A stretch of DNA of 64,000 nucleotides from Candidatus Absconditabacterales bacterium (GCA_025057375.1 JANWWO010000002.1:78953-142952); one strand, 5' to 3'; shown: positions 1-12,186, counted from the first letter of the stretch. Made by a program: numbers and translations. The notes: a model not told the origin generated them from the sequence alone.

Positions 1-86
1 ATGGGTTGAGCTCCAAAATATATCGTCTTTCGTCATTGTGACAATATGCAAAATCGATAGAGTAAATATCATGTGGTTGTACAGAT

Positions 87-828
87 ATGCGTTTTTGAAC
101 CTCTGTTGCTATAGTAAACAATTCTAGTGGAACATCTTTTTCTCACACACTATATTGCGTTCATCATTGTGCAATATTTGATTTGAGTGATCATTGTTGT
201 GGCTTTCTTATAATGCAAAAAGAAAATTTTGTTCCAATAAAAACCAATCTTATATCATGGTTGCCTGATATAATATTTTGATATCATTGTGAGAAATCTT
301 TGAATGATTGAACGATAAAAAAATTTCTATATTCATACCATTTATGTTTTTCTTCTAATAAAATATTTAACTCTGAAAAATGTATTCATTTTCATCAATT
401 CCCAATAGTAGGTTTAATTACAACTTTGTTTCATAATAAATGATGGTTATTGAAAGATGACGAAAGTACTTCTGATAGCAAGTATGTTGGTGGTTGTAAA
501 TCTCAAATAAATAAGGATGTTTCGTATTTATTTGATGTGATTGTTATGGTTTCAAGCGATGATATGGTTGGAAAAGAATTAGCAATATGGCGGATATATC
601 ATAATCATAGTTTTGATTTGACATAGAGTATGTCGGGCTTATATGGTTCTTCGATCACAACAAAATCTCATTTATTTGTATAATCAACGTATTGAGAAAA
701 TGTCTTTGTGTGTGAATCATAGTGATGATACGAGACTGTTACCAAATGCATTCATTGTTGTAAAAAAATATTATAAAGAACAAATCCTGCATTTTGGTAT
801 ATTGACTTCCTATGATATGTTTCTTTAA
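87..828 (+). pseudogene. Unrecognised gene, probably frameshifted
   Basis: With TGA as Gly, an open frame runs from ATG 87 to TAG 624-626 (about 180 codons). A second frame then runs to 828, and it is already open upstream of its own ATG at 643. The two pieces are similar in composition (Cys/His-rich, many Ile/Phe/Tyr) and abut in different frames, so a frameshift near 610-640 is the simplest reading. A third short open frame enters from the window's left edge and ends at TAG 128-130; it may be the 5' part of the same gene. I recognise no family or motif. Sequencing error cannot be excluded. Confidence 0.35.
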
Positions 829-883
829 ATCATGTAATGATAGCTACTTTTTTCATCTTTACTCTCTACAAAAATAAGAAAAG

Positions 884-1516
884 TTATTTCCTCCACTCCA
901 CCACTTCCTCCTGTCCAAATCTCACTTTGGGGAGCGTAGCATATTTGTCATCGCTTGCTCTGTAACCAATCGGTATTACAACACTCGCTGTCCACGGATG
1001 CTCGAGTCCCAAAATCCTGTTGTATTCTGCAGGTATAAATCCTTCCATTGGACAGCTATCAATTTTCATCATCGCACACGCCATCAGCAAAAATCATTGA
1101 GCGATATAGACTTGTTTGTGAGCTCGTGTGGCTTTGGTTTGTGAGTCAATCGCGTTGTTTCGCTCCATCATCATATCAACATAGCCTTGGATGTGGTCCC
1201 TAGTTACGCCACGAGCCTGGCAGATCCTATCAGCAAAATGATTGATATCGCGTGGTCCACACTCAGTATTGGCACACAAAACGAGAAGATGCGAACAATC
1301 TACGACTTGGCGTTGGTTTCGTGAGTGAGGAAGGAGATCATTTTTAAGTTTGTTGTTCGTGATCACAAGCAATTTCCATGGTTGGAGCCCAAATGAGGAT
1401 GGGGTCAGACGAAATACTTCTAGCAATGTGTGGATATCAGTGTCAGAAACGATGCGTGTTGGATCAAAGACTTTGGTTGCGTAGCGTCGATTGAGGGAAT
1501 CGATAAGTGGTGTCAT
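884..1516 (-). CDS. NAD(P)H nitroreductase family protein
   Basis: This is a 210-residue flavoprotein of the nitroreductase (NfsB-like) family, which reduces nitro compounds or quinones with NAD(P)H and FMN. The N-terminus (MTPLIDSLNRRYATKVFDP) and the following LLEVFRLTPSSFGLQPWKLL stretch match the family's FMN-binding start (R-R-S/Y followed by a PSSxGxQPW motif). The C-terminal GYRASDDKYATLPKVRF is also typical. A TGA at 1094-1096 splits the ORF under the standard code; as Gly the length is normal. The start at 1516 is preferred over upstream non-ATG codons because a T-rich leader lies just before it. It is last in a minus-strand group with the secreted protein and the SPFH gene. Confidence 0.85.
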
Positions 1517-1567
1517 GAGCAACAAAAAAAAGATAAAAAAGATCACTGACGATCTTCACGGATTGTC

Positions 1568-2362
1568 TTAGGGTTGGACTCTGATGAGATAGTCGTTGCG
1601 AACATTCCCATCGGTGAGCGAAATTCTATAGTCCCATGCCTGAGAAAAGCTTATCGCATTGATGAGTTGTTTGGTCCCAAAATCGTTTCTCTCGATACGG
1701 AATGAGTTGGTGATGCCATGGAGCGTATAGAATTGTTGGGAGCGATCTACAATTCGTGCCCCATTTGCTGAGGTCCTATATGAGACTGCAAGAGCGAGGC
1801 GATTTTCGTAGGTAGGAATGGTTTGGCGCGAACTTGTGGTGGCTCTAATGGTCATGGTCATGCGCTCATTGCGACGAGGACTGAGCGGTGATACATCAAG
1901 ATTTAGCCTTGCTGCACGAGAGGTGACTGGTCAAAGCGTTGGAGATCAGCTTGTTGATCAGAAGGATGAAAAAGGCGTGCGTTGGGTCGCTTGGGGGAGT
2001 CATTCTGTACTATTGCGTCCTAGATAGGTCCAGCGATTATTGACAAGATCGTATGTAAAGGTAAAAATTTGATTGTTGGCGGTAGCATAGATGGTGAAGA
2101 CGCCATTGACGCTTCCTTCGTGCGTAAAGGAATCATTACACGCGCGCAAAAAATCGATGATAGTGTTTCATTCTGGTGTTCTGATATGACAGTGAAGGGG
2201 GATGCTGCGTCATGCAAGAGTGGCACCAAGATCGTATCTTGTCCCTTGACGAGTCAGTGAGAGACAGATATCTGATCCATCTATCACAAAACAGTTGCTT
2301 TGTGTTTGGGCAAAAAGAAAGAGAGGAGAAAGAGATAAAATGATGATAATGATATACTGCAT
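1568..2362 (-). CDS. Secreted protein of unknown function
   Basis: The reading frame is 264 residues long and opens with a signal peptide (MQYIIIILSLSPLFLFAQTQ). The rest is Ser/Thr/Asn-rich and looks beta-structured. It contains repeated glycines encoded by TGA and a few cysteines in the first half. I recognise no family. The gene begins 26 bases after the SPFH gene ends and finishes 51 bases before the nitroreductase starts, so the three are probably cotranscribed. Its frame is interrupted by TGA many times under the standard code and is fully open when TGA is Gly, which argues that it is a real gene. It probably acts outside the membrane. Confidence 0.7.
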
Positions 2363-2388
2363 CGAGGAGTACGCCAGAATAAAAAATG

Positions 2389-3210
2389 TTATTGATTAGG
2401 TGAAAGATTGAGAATAACACCATTTCCATCATCAAGCATTGTTTGGGGGAGTTTACCATCTCGTTTGTTGATCCATTGGAGCTGGACGTATTCGGCTCCT
2501 CATTGCGCTCTGATTGCCTCTGCTTGGATTCTGATTGATTCTGCCTGGGCTTTTGCTCTTTCGATTGCTTGTTGTGCCTCGTATTTTGTTCTTTCCAAAC
2601 GATTTTTTTCTGCGAGTGCTTCTTGTTCTGCTTTTACTTTTGCTTCGATTGCTTTATTAAATTCTTCCGAAAATGAATAATTGACGATATTCACATCCAC
2701 AACCTCTATGCCTTGCCTTTCAAGTCTATCTCTCAATGATTTGGAGATGGTGTCACTGACTTCTCTTCTTCTGGTAATGAGTTGCTCTGCAGTAAATTGG
2801 GCCGTTCATCCTTTGACAGAGTCTTGCATCGCTGGACCGATGATTCTAAATTCGACAGCTTCATTGAGTCCAATCGTTTGATAGATGGTCCCTACTGCGT
2901 TAGGATTGAGACGATAATTGAGAGCGAGTGTAATCAGGACAGTTTGTTGATCTCTTGAGGCAGCATCTGCATTGATCTCGATTTTTTGTGTTTGGATATT
3001 GAGGGTTTTGATTGTATCAAGGAGTGGAAGCTTGAAATGGATGCCTGGCGTGTAGATCTCATCTTGGAGTTGTCATACACGTAACAAAATACCTCTTTCT
3101 CATTCATTGATAACAAAATATGCAGATTTTATAAACAGTAATCCAAGGAGGACAATCACTGCAATCCCTCCATTTTTTCGTGTGAATAACCTATCGAATC
3201 CCATCAGCAT
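2389..3210 (-). CDS. SPFH/Band 7 (prohibitin/HflC-like) membrane protein
   Basis: This 273-residue protein has a short cytosolic N-terminus, one membrane segment at about residues 14-32 (GGIAVIVLLGLLFIKSAYFV) and then an SPFH domain starting NEGERGILLRVGQLQ. A long charged coiled coil (EAKVKAEQEALAEKNRLERT and onward, rich in Ala/Glu/Lys/Gln) follows. The family forms oligomeric rings in membranes and commonly scaffolds or controls proteases such as FtsH. ATG codons at 3210 and 3204 are both in frame; 3210 sits directly behind the T-rich leader. It is the first gene of the minus-strand group that includes a secreted protein and a nitroreductase. Confidence 0.88.
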
Positions 3211-3237
3211 AAACAAAAAATAAAAAACTCTGATGAT

Positions 3238-3255
3238 TGACGTCATTGGACGTCA
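3238..3255. other. Perfect 7-bp inverted repeat between gene groups
   Basis: TGACGTC and GACGTCA flank the 4-base loop ATTG. The hairpin lies upstream of the SPFH gene and before the decayed plus-strand region. It has no clean T-run immediately after it on either strand, so it may be an operator or a weak terminator rather than a standard intrinsic terminator. Confidence 0.4.
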
Positions 3256-3357
3256 GTATAGCTATTTTTCTTCCTCTTGCAAGAGAAAGTAATCGCATTG
3301 ACTTGCATTTTTTTTGTGAAACAATAGTATTTGCGTGAATAAAAACAAACATAATAT

Positions 3358-4126
3358 ATGAATAAGAAAATACTATGTGGATCTCTCTTGATGATGTTTA
3401 TCATTTGTAGTCTCCAAGCGTAGATATATCGCTTAGATACTCTGCAGGATAATCCGTTTACCGTACCAGACACCCACCCACTATGTAGGAGTTTTTTCTT
3501 ACTACGGTTGTGTGGTTTTTGCTATTCAACTTCATCTCTATGAAGAAAATGATTGTTCCTGATGAGGCACGACAACAATTGTATTATATGATACACTGGC
3601 TGTTCTTTCATCAGATACATCAGGTGTTGTGCCTGTGGATAGTACGTATTTTCAGTGATGATTGAACTCTGCTGCGATTGATTCCACGTCTGTCAATGGT
3701 GATAATGTTCCTGAGAGTCGTGCGGAATGAAATCTAGTAGATAGGTCTTTATGGCAAAGCATCTAAGCAGCTTCAAGAAAAGCCGTATAATAAACCATAT
3801 AGTCGTGAACAGTAACATGCCTATATGCAAAGATATGCACTGCTTCTTGAACTCTATAAAGAACAAAAACTTTCCAAACAGCTAGGGATAGTGTGTATAG
3901 GGTTTTGAACGATCCTGATTTTCTTGATCAGAAATATCTAATTGTGTTAGAGGATGTCAAGACAAAGCTTCTAGAATTGTATACAAAAGATCGTCGCCTG
4001 CAAACATTTATAGTATGATCCTCTTTGAATCAATGAGAACTTTTGGAATTGAGAACAAAGTATGAGAAACTGTCCTGTATTCTTATGTTCTATCTATTAT
4101 GGTATGCAAATCCTCAGGACAGTTAA
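3358..4126 (+). pseudogene. Decayed secreted-protein gene
   Basis: An ATG at 3358 opens a convincing signal peptide (MNKKILCGSLLMMFIICSLQA) that ends immediately at TAG. Protein-like stretches then follow in different frames: one contains EENDCSGGGTTTIVLYDTL, another YGKASKQLQEKPYNKPYSRE, another YMQRYALLLELYKEQKL, and the last DPDFLDQKYLIVLEDVKTK, running to TAA 4124-4126. Several frameshifts and stops separate the pieces, so this was one secreted or surface protein that is no longer made. I recognise no family. Multiple sequencing indels are a less likely explanation because neighbouring genes are intact. Confidence 0.6.
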
Positions 4127-4194
4127 TATATCTCGATTGCAGCGTACTCTGTGTATCTGGGCAGGAGGAATAATTTATCTATCGTATTTTGTGA

Positions 4195-4755
4195 ATGTCG
4201 TTATCGCAGATGCTTGTGTTAGATCGTGAAGTGTGAAGAAAATCCTTAATGATATTGGTGTTCACGATTCCCCCGTTGTATGATATTTCGGCTGGTAATA
4301 TTACAGGTATGCAGCATCCTTCTTCCATATCGCAGTCACCTTTTTCTCGGTTGATCAAAAAAAATATGTCATTATGGGAAGATTATCTGCTAGGATGGTG
4401 TGAAAAACATAATGATGTCAATGTGGCTACCCATTTTGCTTTGTATCATGATTTGATTCGTTTGATGCCTCATCTTGAATCATCGAAACTCATTCAGGCA
4501 CAAGACTATCCTGTTATCATTACACTTCCTCCTCAGATCAATTATATGATGACTTCTCTTTTCTCCTCATTAATGCTGACCAAAGTGTATATGATTCCTC
4601 TTGTGGGTGAGCCATCAGCGTGATCGATCTATCTTTCTGATGATCAGAAAAAGGTTGTCTCCTTGCATAGTAGCCAATCAACTATTGTTTATCCATGTGT
4701 GGTGATTATTCAGGGAAGGCGATATCTTGTCTATGTTTTCGTTGCTAAATGATAG
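4195..4755 (+). CDS. Hypothetical protein, possibly a fragment of a decayed locus
   Basis: With TGA as Gly, the frame is open from ATG 4195 to TAG 4753-4755 (186 codons). The start region is hydrophobic (SLMILVFTIPPLYDISAG). The body includes WEDYLLGWCEKHNDVNVATH and a mixed alpha/beta-looking C-terminus. I recognise no family. It lies between two clearly eroded stretches, so it may be an intact remnant of a once longer secreted-protein gene rather than an independent functional gene. Confidence 0.4.
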
Positions 4756-4762
4756 GTTCCGT

Positions 4763-5432
4763 TATGGGAGTCAACGCTAGAGTCTCTTATTTTTTGTCCC
4801 ATATGTAATATGTTATATCTTTCTCCATTTTTTTTCTTGATCTCTGTGTTTTTGATGACGTAGCATTCGTGCAACGATCTTCTGATTACTGTTGACTGTG
4901 TTGTCTGTATCTGATGGAGCTGCTCAAGGAACGAGACATTGATCACATCAGGTTGCTTCTCCGTTTGGTATTGTGGATAAATGAGCATGGAGACCTCCCT
5001 GATATAATGGTGTGAAATAAGACGTATTATGTTGAGATATGCCCTGGTGGTGTGCAATTTGTTGATAAAAAAAAAACTTGTATAGTTGCGTATACATATA
5101 TGACACCATTTAGCTTGATATCGTGGCAGGGGCAACCAATGTCTGTCGATCGTTATATATGTATGCCTTGAAAAGAACAAAAAGCTTATATGAGGTATCT
5201 TTATCAGCTTTTTTCAGCGCAATCTTATCATGATCAATCTCATGATCAATATAATATAAAGAAGCAAAGGTATTTGATGCCATGTTGGCGATGTATAAAG
5301 GCTCATTAGAAATGCAGGTAATGGGGGGTACACACATTAACGCCATCGCAGTATAATTCTCGTGCAGTGTATGATCTCACTAAATCTCTTCGTGACCGAT
5401 ATGGCGCTTCACCTAGTCCTATCAATGATTAA
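4763..5432 (+). pseudogene. Decayed ORF remnants
   Basis: Successive open stretches in different plus-strand frames read like protein. One contains LMELLKERDIDHIRLLLRLV, another MSVDRYICMPGKEQKAYMRY, and the last AVYDLTKSLRDRYGASPSP, ending at TAA 5430-5432. Short frameshifts and stops separate them. They may be the continuation of the two preceding ORFs. The family is not recognised. The stretch ends just before a strong bidirectional terminator. Confidence 0.45.
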
Positions 5433-5480
5433 TACAACGAGGAGTAGTATATGAGTCATATAGTTTTTTTATCATTAATA

Positions 5481-5516
5481 AAAAAAACCACATCCAATGT
5501 GTGGTTGTTTTTTTTA
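5481..5516. terminator. Bidirectional intrinsic terminator
   Basis: An A-run, the stem ACCACA with partner TGTGGT around a short loop, and then a T-run give a hairpin with tracts on both sides. It sits between the decayed plus-strand region and the end of the minus-strand SLH-domain gene, and can serve both. Confidence 0.75.
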
Positions 5517-7949
5517 TTGATTGTTGTAGATAGTGAGAATAGTAGAAAATTTGTTTGCAAGTGCACGGTTGTCAATACGAAATTTTCTTCGTTGTGATGG
5601 GTGTGTGGTAGTAAATAGTTCTATAATCTGCATCATAAAACGTGTTTGCTGTTCAGGAGTCATAGTAGCGAGACGAGTATTGAGACGAGCCCAAAGACGA
5701 AGGTTGTGTGAGTTATTTGCAAGTAATGCTGCATCATCTGTCATACCTAATAGCGTAGTTGTTAGATAGACAGCATATCCTCTTGTTGCAACCGTTCATG
5801 ATTGGGTAGGAAGAGATCAGGATCAGATACGAGGGTCTGCAAGTCTGATGAATCATACAATGTCACGATCAGTTAGTGGACGATCAATATCAATCGAGAG
5901 TCATCTTTTATTCTGTATTTCTCGGTTTTTGAGAAGTCAACGATATGCAGCTTCAGCGAGGTAAGGTAGTGATCGATGCGTTCTTGGAATATTAATATAT
6001 CATACAAACGTATGTGGTATTGGAGCAAAGTCAGTTAGACTTTCTTTCCCTTCACGATTTCTGATTGTGTTGACAAGGATTTTGATGAATTCTCATAGAC
6101 GAACTGTATCATCGGGACGGAATTTGTTGGGCATATTAGGTGATTTGTGTGGTCATTGTCCCCATATAGCACATCTTGCTACAAGACTTGCAATGTGTGT
6201 TGCATATGGATGTCCTTGTGTATCAGTAAAGATTAAATCAGAAAAATGAGGGAGTCTCTTATGGCAGGTGCTGCGTGATTGCTTGAGAGATGAGAGTTCA
6301 TTCGTCATGAGATCGAGGAGAGAGTGTTGTGATCATGATGATCATGATGATATTTTGCCAGTCTGTATCATTGATAATGGGAGCGGTGTATTGCTACAGC
6401 GACCGTCATAATAGCTTGATGAGGTGTCTCATTGAGGACAGTGATCTTGTATTAATCCTCCTCCTCATCCTCCTCATCATCATGGTATTGATATCACTGG
6501 CGTTGATAGTCAGGAGATGGATGGCGGTGTTGATAGTATCGATGGTGATCAGGAAAGTATAAGACCAACTGTTGTTGTATGTGATGCTAAACTCACAAGT
6601 TGATTGAGTGTTGTGAGTGCTGTCATATTGAGGGGGAATCAGGGCGATGGTTGCGATGATAATGTTACTCATGATCAGACCGTGAGAAGGAGTTCCGCTT
6701 GTGTCACAGATCATGGAATTCCATCAAAACTCATACATCCTTGGTCATTGACAGTCTTGATTGTTTGGGGATACATCATGATGGGCAGAGGTCATCATCA
6801 CATGATGGGTCCTAATGTTCCGGTTATGGTGCCTCCTGATCAATGCATACGATAGACACAGATAGTCAGTGTTTTTGTGGATACGGATGTATAATTGATA
6901 GATCATATCGGTCATGATGGATGATTGAGGTAGTCAAATGATAGCCCTCATTGTCCTGGTGTTTCATAGGCAGCGATTACTGTCGCAAGAGGGAATCAGT
7001 TATTACAGCTGCCTTGAAATCAAAAGGGATGTGTATTGTCTGTACATCCATGAGCAAGTTGATTTTCAATGTCATCAACATCAGTGATGCCATCAAAATT
7101 AACATCCGTTGCAAGAAGATACGTAGTGCGAGAGCCATTGATAAGAAAATATCATTCAATAGTTTCAAAGTCGATTGTTCATAGATCTAGTGCTGGCAAT
7201 CCACCATTGATCGGTGCTCAGTATCATCAGACTCCATTGACCGTCACACTTCCTAGGGAGCCGTTATCGATTACAATCCCATGACGAGCATTGAGAATGC
7301 GTGTTGTTCACAAAAATTGAATACCGGTGATGTTTCATCCATTGGTTGGGACCAAGCGTATTGCAGTACACGAACTATTACAATTGATGATGAGTGAGTC
7401 AAAAATAATATTATTGGAGGAAGGACCATTGATTCCCTCACGAGATTGGATGAAGATAGCTGTGTCCAGATAGTCAATGAATTGGCTATTGATTATCGAT
7501 ATAAACGATGATCATACTATCGTCAGAGCATGAGGTGCAGTCATACTTGACATCATGATTCCTGACAAGATAATGTTACGACTTGATGATATTCATATAA
7601 AAGGAGTTGCTCATGCTCTTGAATCATAAAAATTTATTCATTCAAGACGAATTGATTGACGTCATGCTATGTTTACGCCAGTTCATCATCCAACTACTTC
7701 GATAATCGTAGCGGGTTCTCCAATTAAGGAAACATTGTCTGCTGCAATTATGAGAGAGTCAATAGTATATGATCAGGCAGCAAGAGTATATGTTCCTGGT
7801 GTTGTAATTGTAATCGTTCATCATCATGCAAATTGAGCACTAAGATCCATTCCATAAATCATGCTTGGAATGAGAGGAATGATAAGAAGAAGAAGAAGGA
7901 ACATAGATAAGGGATACAAAGTAAAAGACCAACGAATTTTTATGGACAT
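5514..7949 (-). CDS. Secreted beta-helix protein with C-terminal SLH-like domains
   Basis: The frame encodes 811 residues once TGA is Gly. An N-terminal hydrophobic segment (LSMFLLLLLIIPLIPSMIYG) exports the protein. Residues of about 40-300 show right-handed beta-helix (PbH1) rhythm, with recurring I-x-N-x-x-F and NCNSS-type turns. Around residue 305 there is a calcium-loop motif, DVNFDGITDVDD, like those in dockerins or thrombospondin type 3 repeats. The C-terminal part has S-layer-homology features (FSDLIFTDTQGHPYATHIAS, then FRPDDTVRLGEFIKILVNT) and a second weaker copy. The protein is probably anchored at the cell surface. It overlaps the upstream beta-helix gene by 10 bases, implying translational coupling. 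The substrate or partner is unknown. Confidence 0.8.
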
Positions 7950-10684
7950 GGCGTAGAAATCGGCAACCCTCCACTATGAGATAATGCAGAGATTGTAGTT
8001 CCTCATGGACGATTTTTGTATTGAACTCTTATTCTTGGTCGAGATCACCCTAATGGTACCCCAGTAATGGTTATGGAGTGGCCTGTTATAAGGTATTCAC
8101 TTGGTAGGAGATCGACAAATCCTCATCCTGTGTTTTTTTGTATCCTGGTATAAACGACATAATCTGCTGGATAGTCAAAGACAACACGAAAGTAATTTTC
8201 TGGTGTTTTACAGATGGTATGAGTAATTGTGTGAAGTGTAGAAAGTTCAGCAATCGTTGCTTGTCCTGATACTGAAAATGGCGGTTGTGTAAAATCAGGA
8301 TTGGTAATGACATTGGTGTTTACGAGACAGCGCTGCGTGGTTGGCGTGACTGTGACTGTTTGTATAGGGGCACTGGGTCATTGAGCAAGATCAATAATAG
8401 AAAACGTTGTTGCGGTTGGATTTGTTGTTCGGAGAGTGTGTATGTGTCATCGTGGTTGATTAAGAAAGGGGTAGTTAAAGACTCTTGCTAGTGAGGAGTC
8501 TCCATTGATAGCGGTAAGAATAAATGCACTATTTGGTCTTGAACCGTGAAGAACAGGTACATAAGACGATGGTTTGTTGCCATCAGTAAGGCGACAACCG
8601 TAGAATTGTGTTGGTGTTGGTGGTGCACATAGTCCATTTGCAACATTGATAACTCATGATTGGCTGATGCTGAGTCAGTGTGGATCATAGGTATACGTAA
8701 GAGATAGGTATGTCGTATATAGGCCATTGCCAAGTGTGTTTGCAGGTTGTGTTGTTGTAAATGATTCTGTGAGAGATTCTCATACAAATGATGAGGTGCG
8801 AGAAAAGAGTATACGTGGTCAAAATCATGCTTGAACACGAACATCTCCTAGAGGATAGATCGGTCAAGTAGATGGGAATGAAAGAGTAGCTGTTGCATCA
8901 AGAATGAGATCGTTACATGAGTCGTGAGGAATAGTAGTCATGAGAGATTCGATGCCTCATCAGAGAAGACTAAACGCAACAGTAGGTGATGGCAAAAGGA
9001 GTGATCCAACGATATATGTTAATTGAGTTGGAGCGGGGATCAATGTTGTTGTTTGTGTATAGTTTGTGACAGCTTTTTGTATAGGAGCATGGAGACCTAT
9101 ACGATATTGTGTCGATCATACAAGGTTTGGATCAGTTGTGATACGTCATTGTTGGATACATGACGCATTAAATGATTCATATGGTCTCACTGAAAGAGCA
9201 CACAGATCAGTTAGTCCTGTAAGGATTTGAGATACAGATCCAATGATGAGATGAGCATTGACTATACTTGTTGTATTATTGACAAGAGTAGTTCATGATC
9301 ACAGCGTAAGAGATGCTGTTGCGATAATCGCAGATCAATTATTGAGGAAGACTGAACCATTTGTACGAGTTTGTGGATTTCATGATACGAGTCAGACCGT
9401 ATTATGAGATATGAGTGAGTTTTGGATGAGTAATTCATGATTGTAGGGAGCAGGCGCATTGATTCATGTAGTATTGTTTGTCATAACCGAATTTGCAAAT
9501 GTGACATATCCTTTGTGTCATGGTCTCAATTGATCAGGATGATCATGAGCAAATGTCAATCACAATCAGTTATTGAAGATCATGCTATTATTGATGACAA
9601 CTCATGATCCTCCATTGATTTGGATCCCAAATCCATCATGACCAAAAATTCTTGTATTAGAGATGGTAATATTCTCTGGTCTTACTGTATCAAATTCTCG
9701 TGATTTGAAATGAATTCCTCATCACATTCGATCAGTGATTGTATTATTGTTATTGTAAATATCCAAATTATGTAAGTTGACGCCATTGATTGCGTCATCG
9801 AGCCATATTCCTAGTCGCCTATTTGAATGGGACGCTCATCATGACCATACAATAGTATGTGGTTTTGCATATCGTCCCCAAATTTCAAATCAGACAGTTG
9901 AGTGTGATGTGATGACATTGGTGAGTGTTATGGTATGAGAGTCTTGCATCTGTATTCAAAATCATCGATTCCATAACATATTTCTTGCATGAACAGATGA
10001 TCGATATACATTGTTGTTTCCATGATGACGTGATGTCACATTGCGTATTGTTCCAAATTTTGTATCATAAAAAAACATTCATGCTAAGAGATTGTTTTCA
10101 ATGAGGAGATTTTCTGCATGAAAATTACTAACATTTTTGAAGGCAATACCAATATGATTTTTTTCTCATCATACAAGTCATTGTATGGTGATTCCATGGA
10201 TTCAAATACGTTGACTATTTTCTATTTCTATCATTCATCATCTGGTAAAATAATTGATTCCGTGAGGTCGATCTGGATGTGTTGGGTATCATTGCTGCAT
10301 AAATGATGTTGTTGTGAGAATCACCTCTCATCATGAGGTATCTCATACAAGTCACACACAATTTTTTCCCATGATGGTCATTCCTTTAACCAATGCCCAT
10401 GTGCCTGCATTGCTGGTGAAGGGGAGAGTATGTGTTCATGCTTCAAATACATAGATTGTATTGGATTCTCATGTTTGGACAACAGGTACATTTGTGATGA
10501 CACGAACAACGTTCATAGCGTTTTTGTCACAGGAAGCAAGTGCTGGCATGCTAGCAATAACGGTATCGATAATCTCGCTATCCGTAGGCGATGTTGATCG
10601 GAATGTAGTATCCAGAGTTTGTCCATAGACAAAAGAGCTAAGGAAAAATATAAGAAGATATCAATGAAAAAAGAGTTTTTTCAT
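7940..10684 (-). CDS. Secreted right-handed parallel beta-helix protein
   Basis: The frame encodes 914 residues and is open throughout when TGA is Gly. It begins with a signal peptide (MKKLFFHGYLLIFFLSSFVYG). Residues of about 60-450 carry pectate-lyase-like beta-helix repeats with many Asn ladders (NVSNFHAENLLIENN; ITISNTRIFGHDGFGIQING). The C-terminal half is Thr/Pro-rich and appears to hold Ig- or FN3-like modules. No SLH domain is seen, unlike the next gene. Its stop (TAA 7940-7942) lies inside the start region of that gene, so the two are translated together. Such proteins act as surface lyases, adhesins or S-layer components; the specific role is not deducible. Confidence 0.78.
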
Positions 10685-10996
10685 GAAAAGCTAAAGTAAA
10701 ATAAAAAAGTAGAATTGACGAGACTTGGTGTAAGTATCGATCATTGCAGATGATGATAATTTTTTTTTTATTTTCAAGAGAAAATTATCTATTGATACTT
10801 TTGATCTTTTCCTAATGTATGATGTTGTCATGATGGGGAGGGGGTAGTGTTGAGGATGATGCATACAAGAAGACATTTTTTATAGAAAGAAATACTGTTC
10901 TCCTGTGAGAATTTGGAAAATATATACATTATGGTGCTTGTATGGTTTGTGTTTGATAAGAGGCAGATTATTTTTTGTAGTGATGGAATGGTGTTT
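10685..10996. other. Intergenic region, no gene seen
   Basis: This 312-base AT-rich stretch lies between the beta-helix gene and the putative anti-sigma gene. I see no credible ORF with TGA as Gly. Just upstream of the beta-helix start is the TTTTTATTTTACTTT leader found before most genes here. A promoter controlling the surface-protein pair is expected in this interval but cannot be pinpointed. Confidence 0.4.
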
Positions 10997-12154
10997 TTAG
11001 TTTTCGTAAGGAATGATGAGAAAGGTGGTATGAGCAGGTTCTGTATTGCACCACAGACGAATAGCAGGAATAAAATGTGATCAGTTATTTGTGCTGTATA
11101 CAAATTCTCCCGTGAGTGATGGACATGATCGTGAGATGCTGTTAATTGCTTGATTGATGCGCTCTTGAGAGGGGATATAGACATAATCTGCTGTTTGTTC
11201 AAAGGTTTGTAGATATGTCGTAAAAAAACGCATATTCCCTTGCTCATCACGAACTGTTTGCCTTTGATAGGGTACACCACCTTCCCATCGAAGTGGGATC
11301 CCTTCGTATGTGGTTGCTTCTTGTCCTGAGAGCGATATCATCCTTTTTTCTACCAAAAAATCGTAGGTTGGTCATCATACTCATTGCTCATCATTGTGAG
11401 CATTCGCTGTAAGATTACCCAAAAAATCGAATTCATACTGTCGTCCTGATTCTTGTCGTGCAAGACGAGTCCATTGAGGATGAAGAAATGATGTGATGGT
11501 TGGTGGGATGAGAGGGCGACTGATAAGAGTCTGACCACTTGCAGGGAATGATGTAAGAAACTTGTGATCTCGTGTGGGCTGTGTGCTTTGTTGATGGTGA
11601 GGAGTTTGTGTTTGTCATGTGTCTGAAGGTTGTGTCAGTATTGTCATCGTTGCTCTTTGAGGAACAGGTTCGGAAATGTCTTTTTTTTCGGATACGTGTA
11701 GTGTAATCGGTGACGATTGTGTTCTGGTGGTGGCTGATCAGTCTGCTGATACACCATAGGCCATGAGTGTATACAGTTGTTCTACCTCATGAACTCAACG
11801 ATCTGTATCATGAGACTGTGAGTATGACACTGATCAAGACGTTCAGAGTATACTCCAACGAGCATCCCATATCAGGACGATGGCAACCCCCAAAGCAAAA
11901 CTTGCAACATATCTTGCCCATACTGTCCATGATCAACGAACTACAATACCTAATCCTCTGTCTGTGAGTTTTTGTTTTTCATCGATAGCACGTTGTGCGT
12001 TGAGAAGATGTTGGATTTTTTGTCGTTGCCTCATATTCGTATCTAGGGGTTGGCGTGGTTGTTTATGGTTTGTAAGTGCATTAAGGACGTTTTCCCATTG
12101 TTGATCTGTTCGATTGATGTCAGGGAATTGGTCGCGAAATTCGGCAATATTCAT
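10997..12154 (-). CDS. Single-pass membrane protein, putative anti-sigma factor
   Basis: The frame encodes 385 residues from ATG 12154; a GTG at 12208 would overlap the sigma gene. The first roughly 85 residues are soluble and charged (DQQWENVLNALTNHKQPR). One membrane segment follows (WARYVASFALGVAIVLIW), then a Thr/Gln/Pro-rich stalk and a beta-rich extracytoplasmic domain (WEGGVPYQRQTVRDEQGNMR). A cytosolic head, one membrane span and an outer sensor directly behind an ECF sigma gene is the standard anti-sigma arrangement. I see no classical zinc HXXXCXXC motif, so the assignment rests on context and topology. The two genes are probably cotranscribed and may control the neighbouring surface-protein pair. 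Confidence 0.6.
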
Positions 12155-12186
12155 CCAAAGTATAGAAAATAAAAGCGATCGAAGAT

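Noticed and set aside
6406..6855. Several ORFs on both strands inside the SLH-domain gene
   Set aside because: They are shadows of the low-complexity ATCATC-rich part of the large minus-strand gene, which is open end to end with TGA as Gly.
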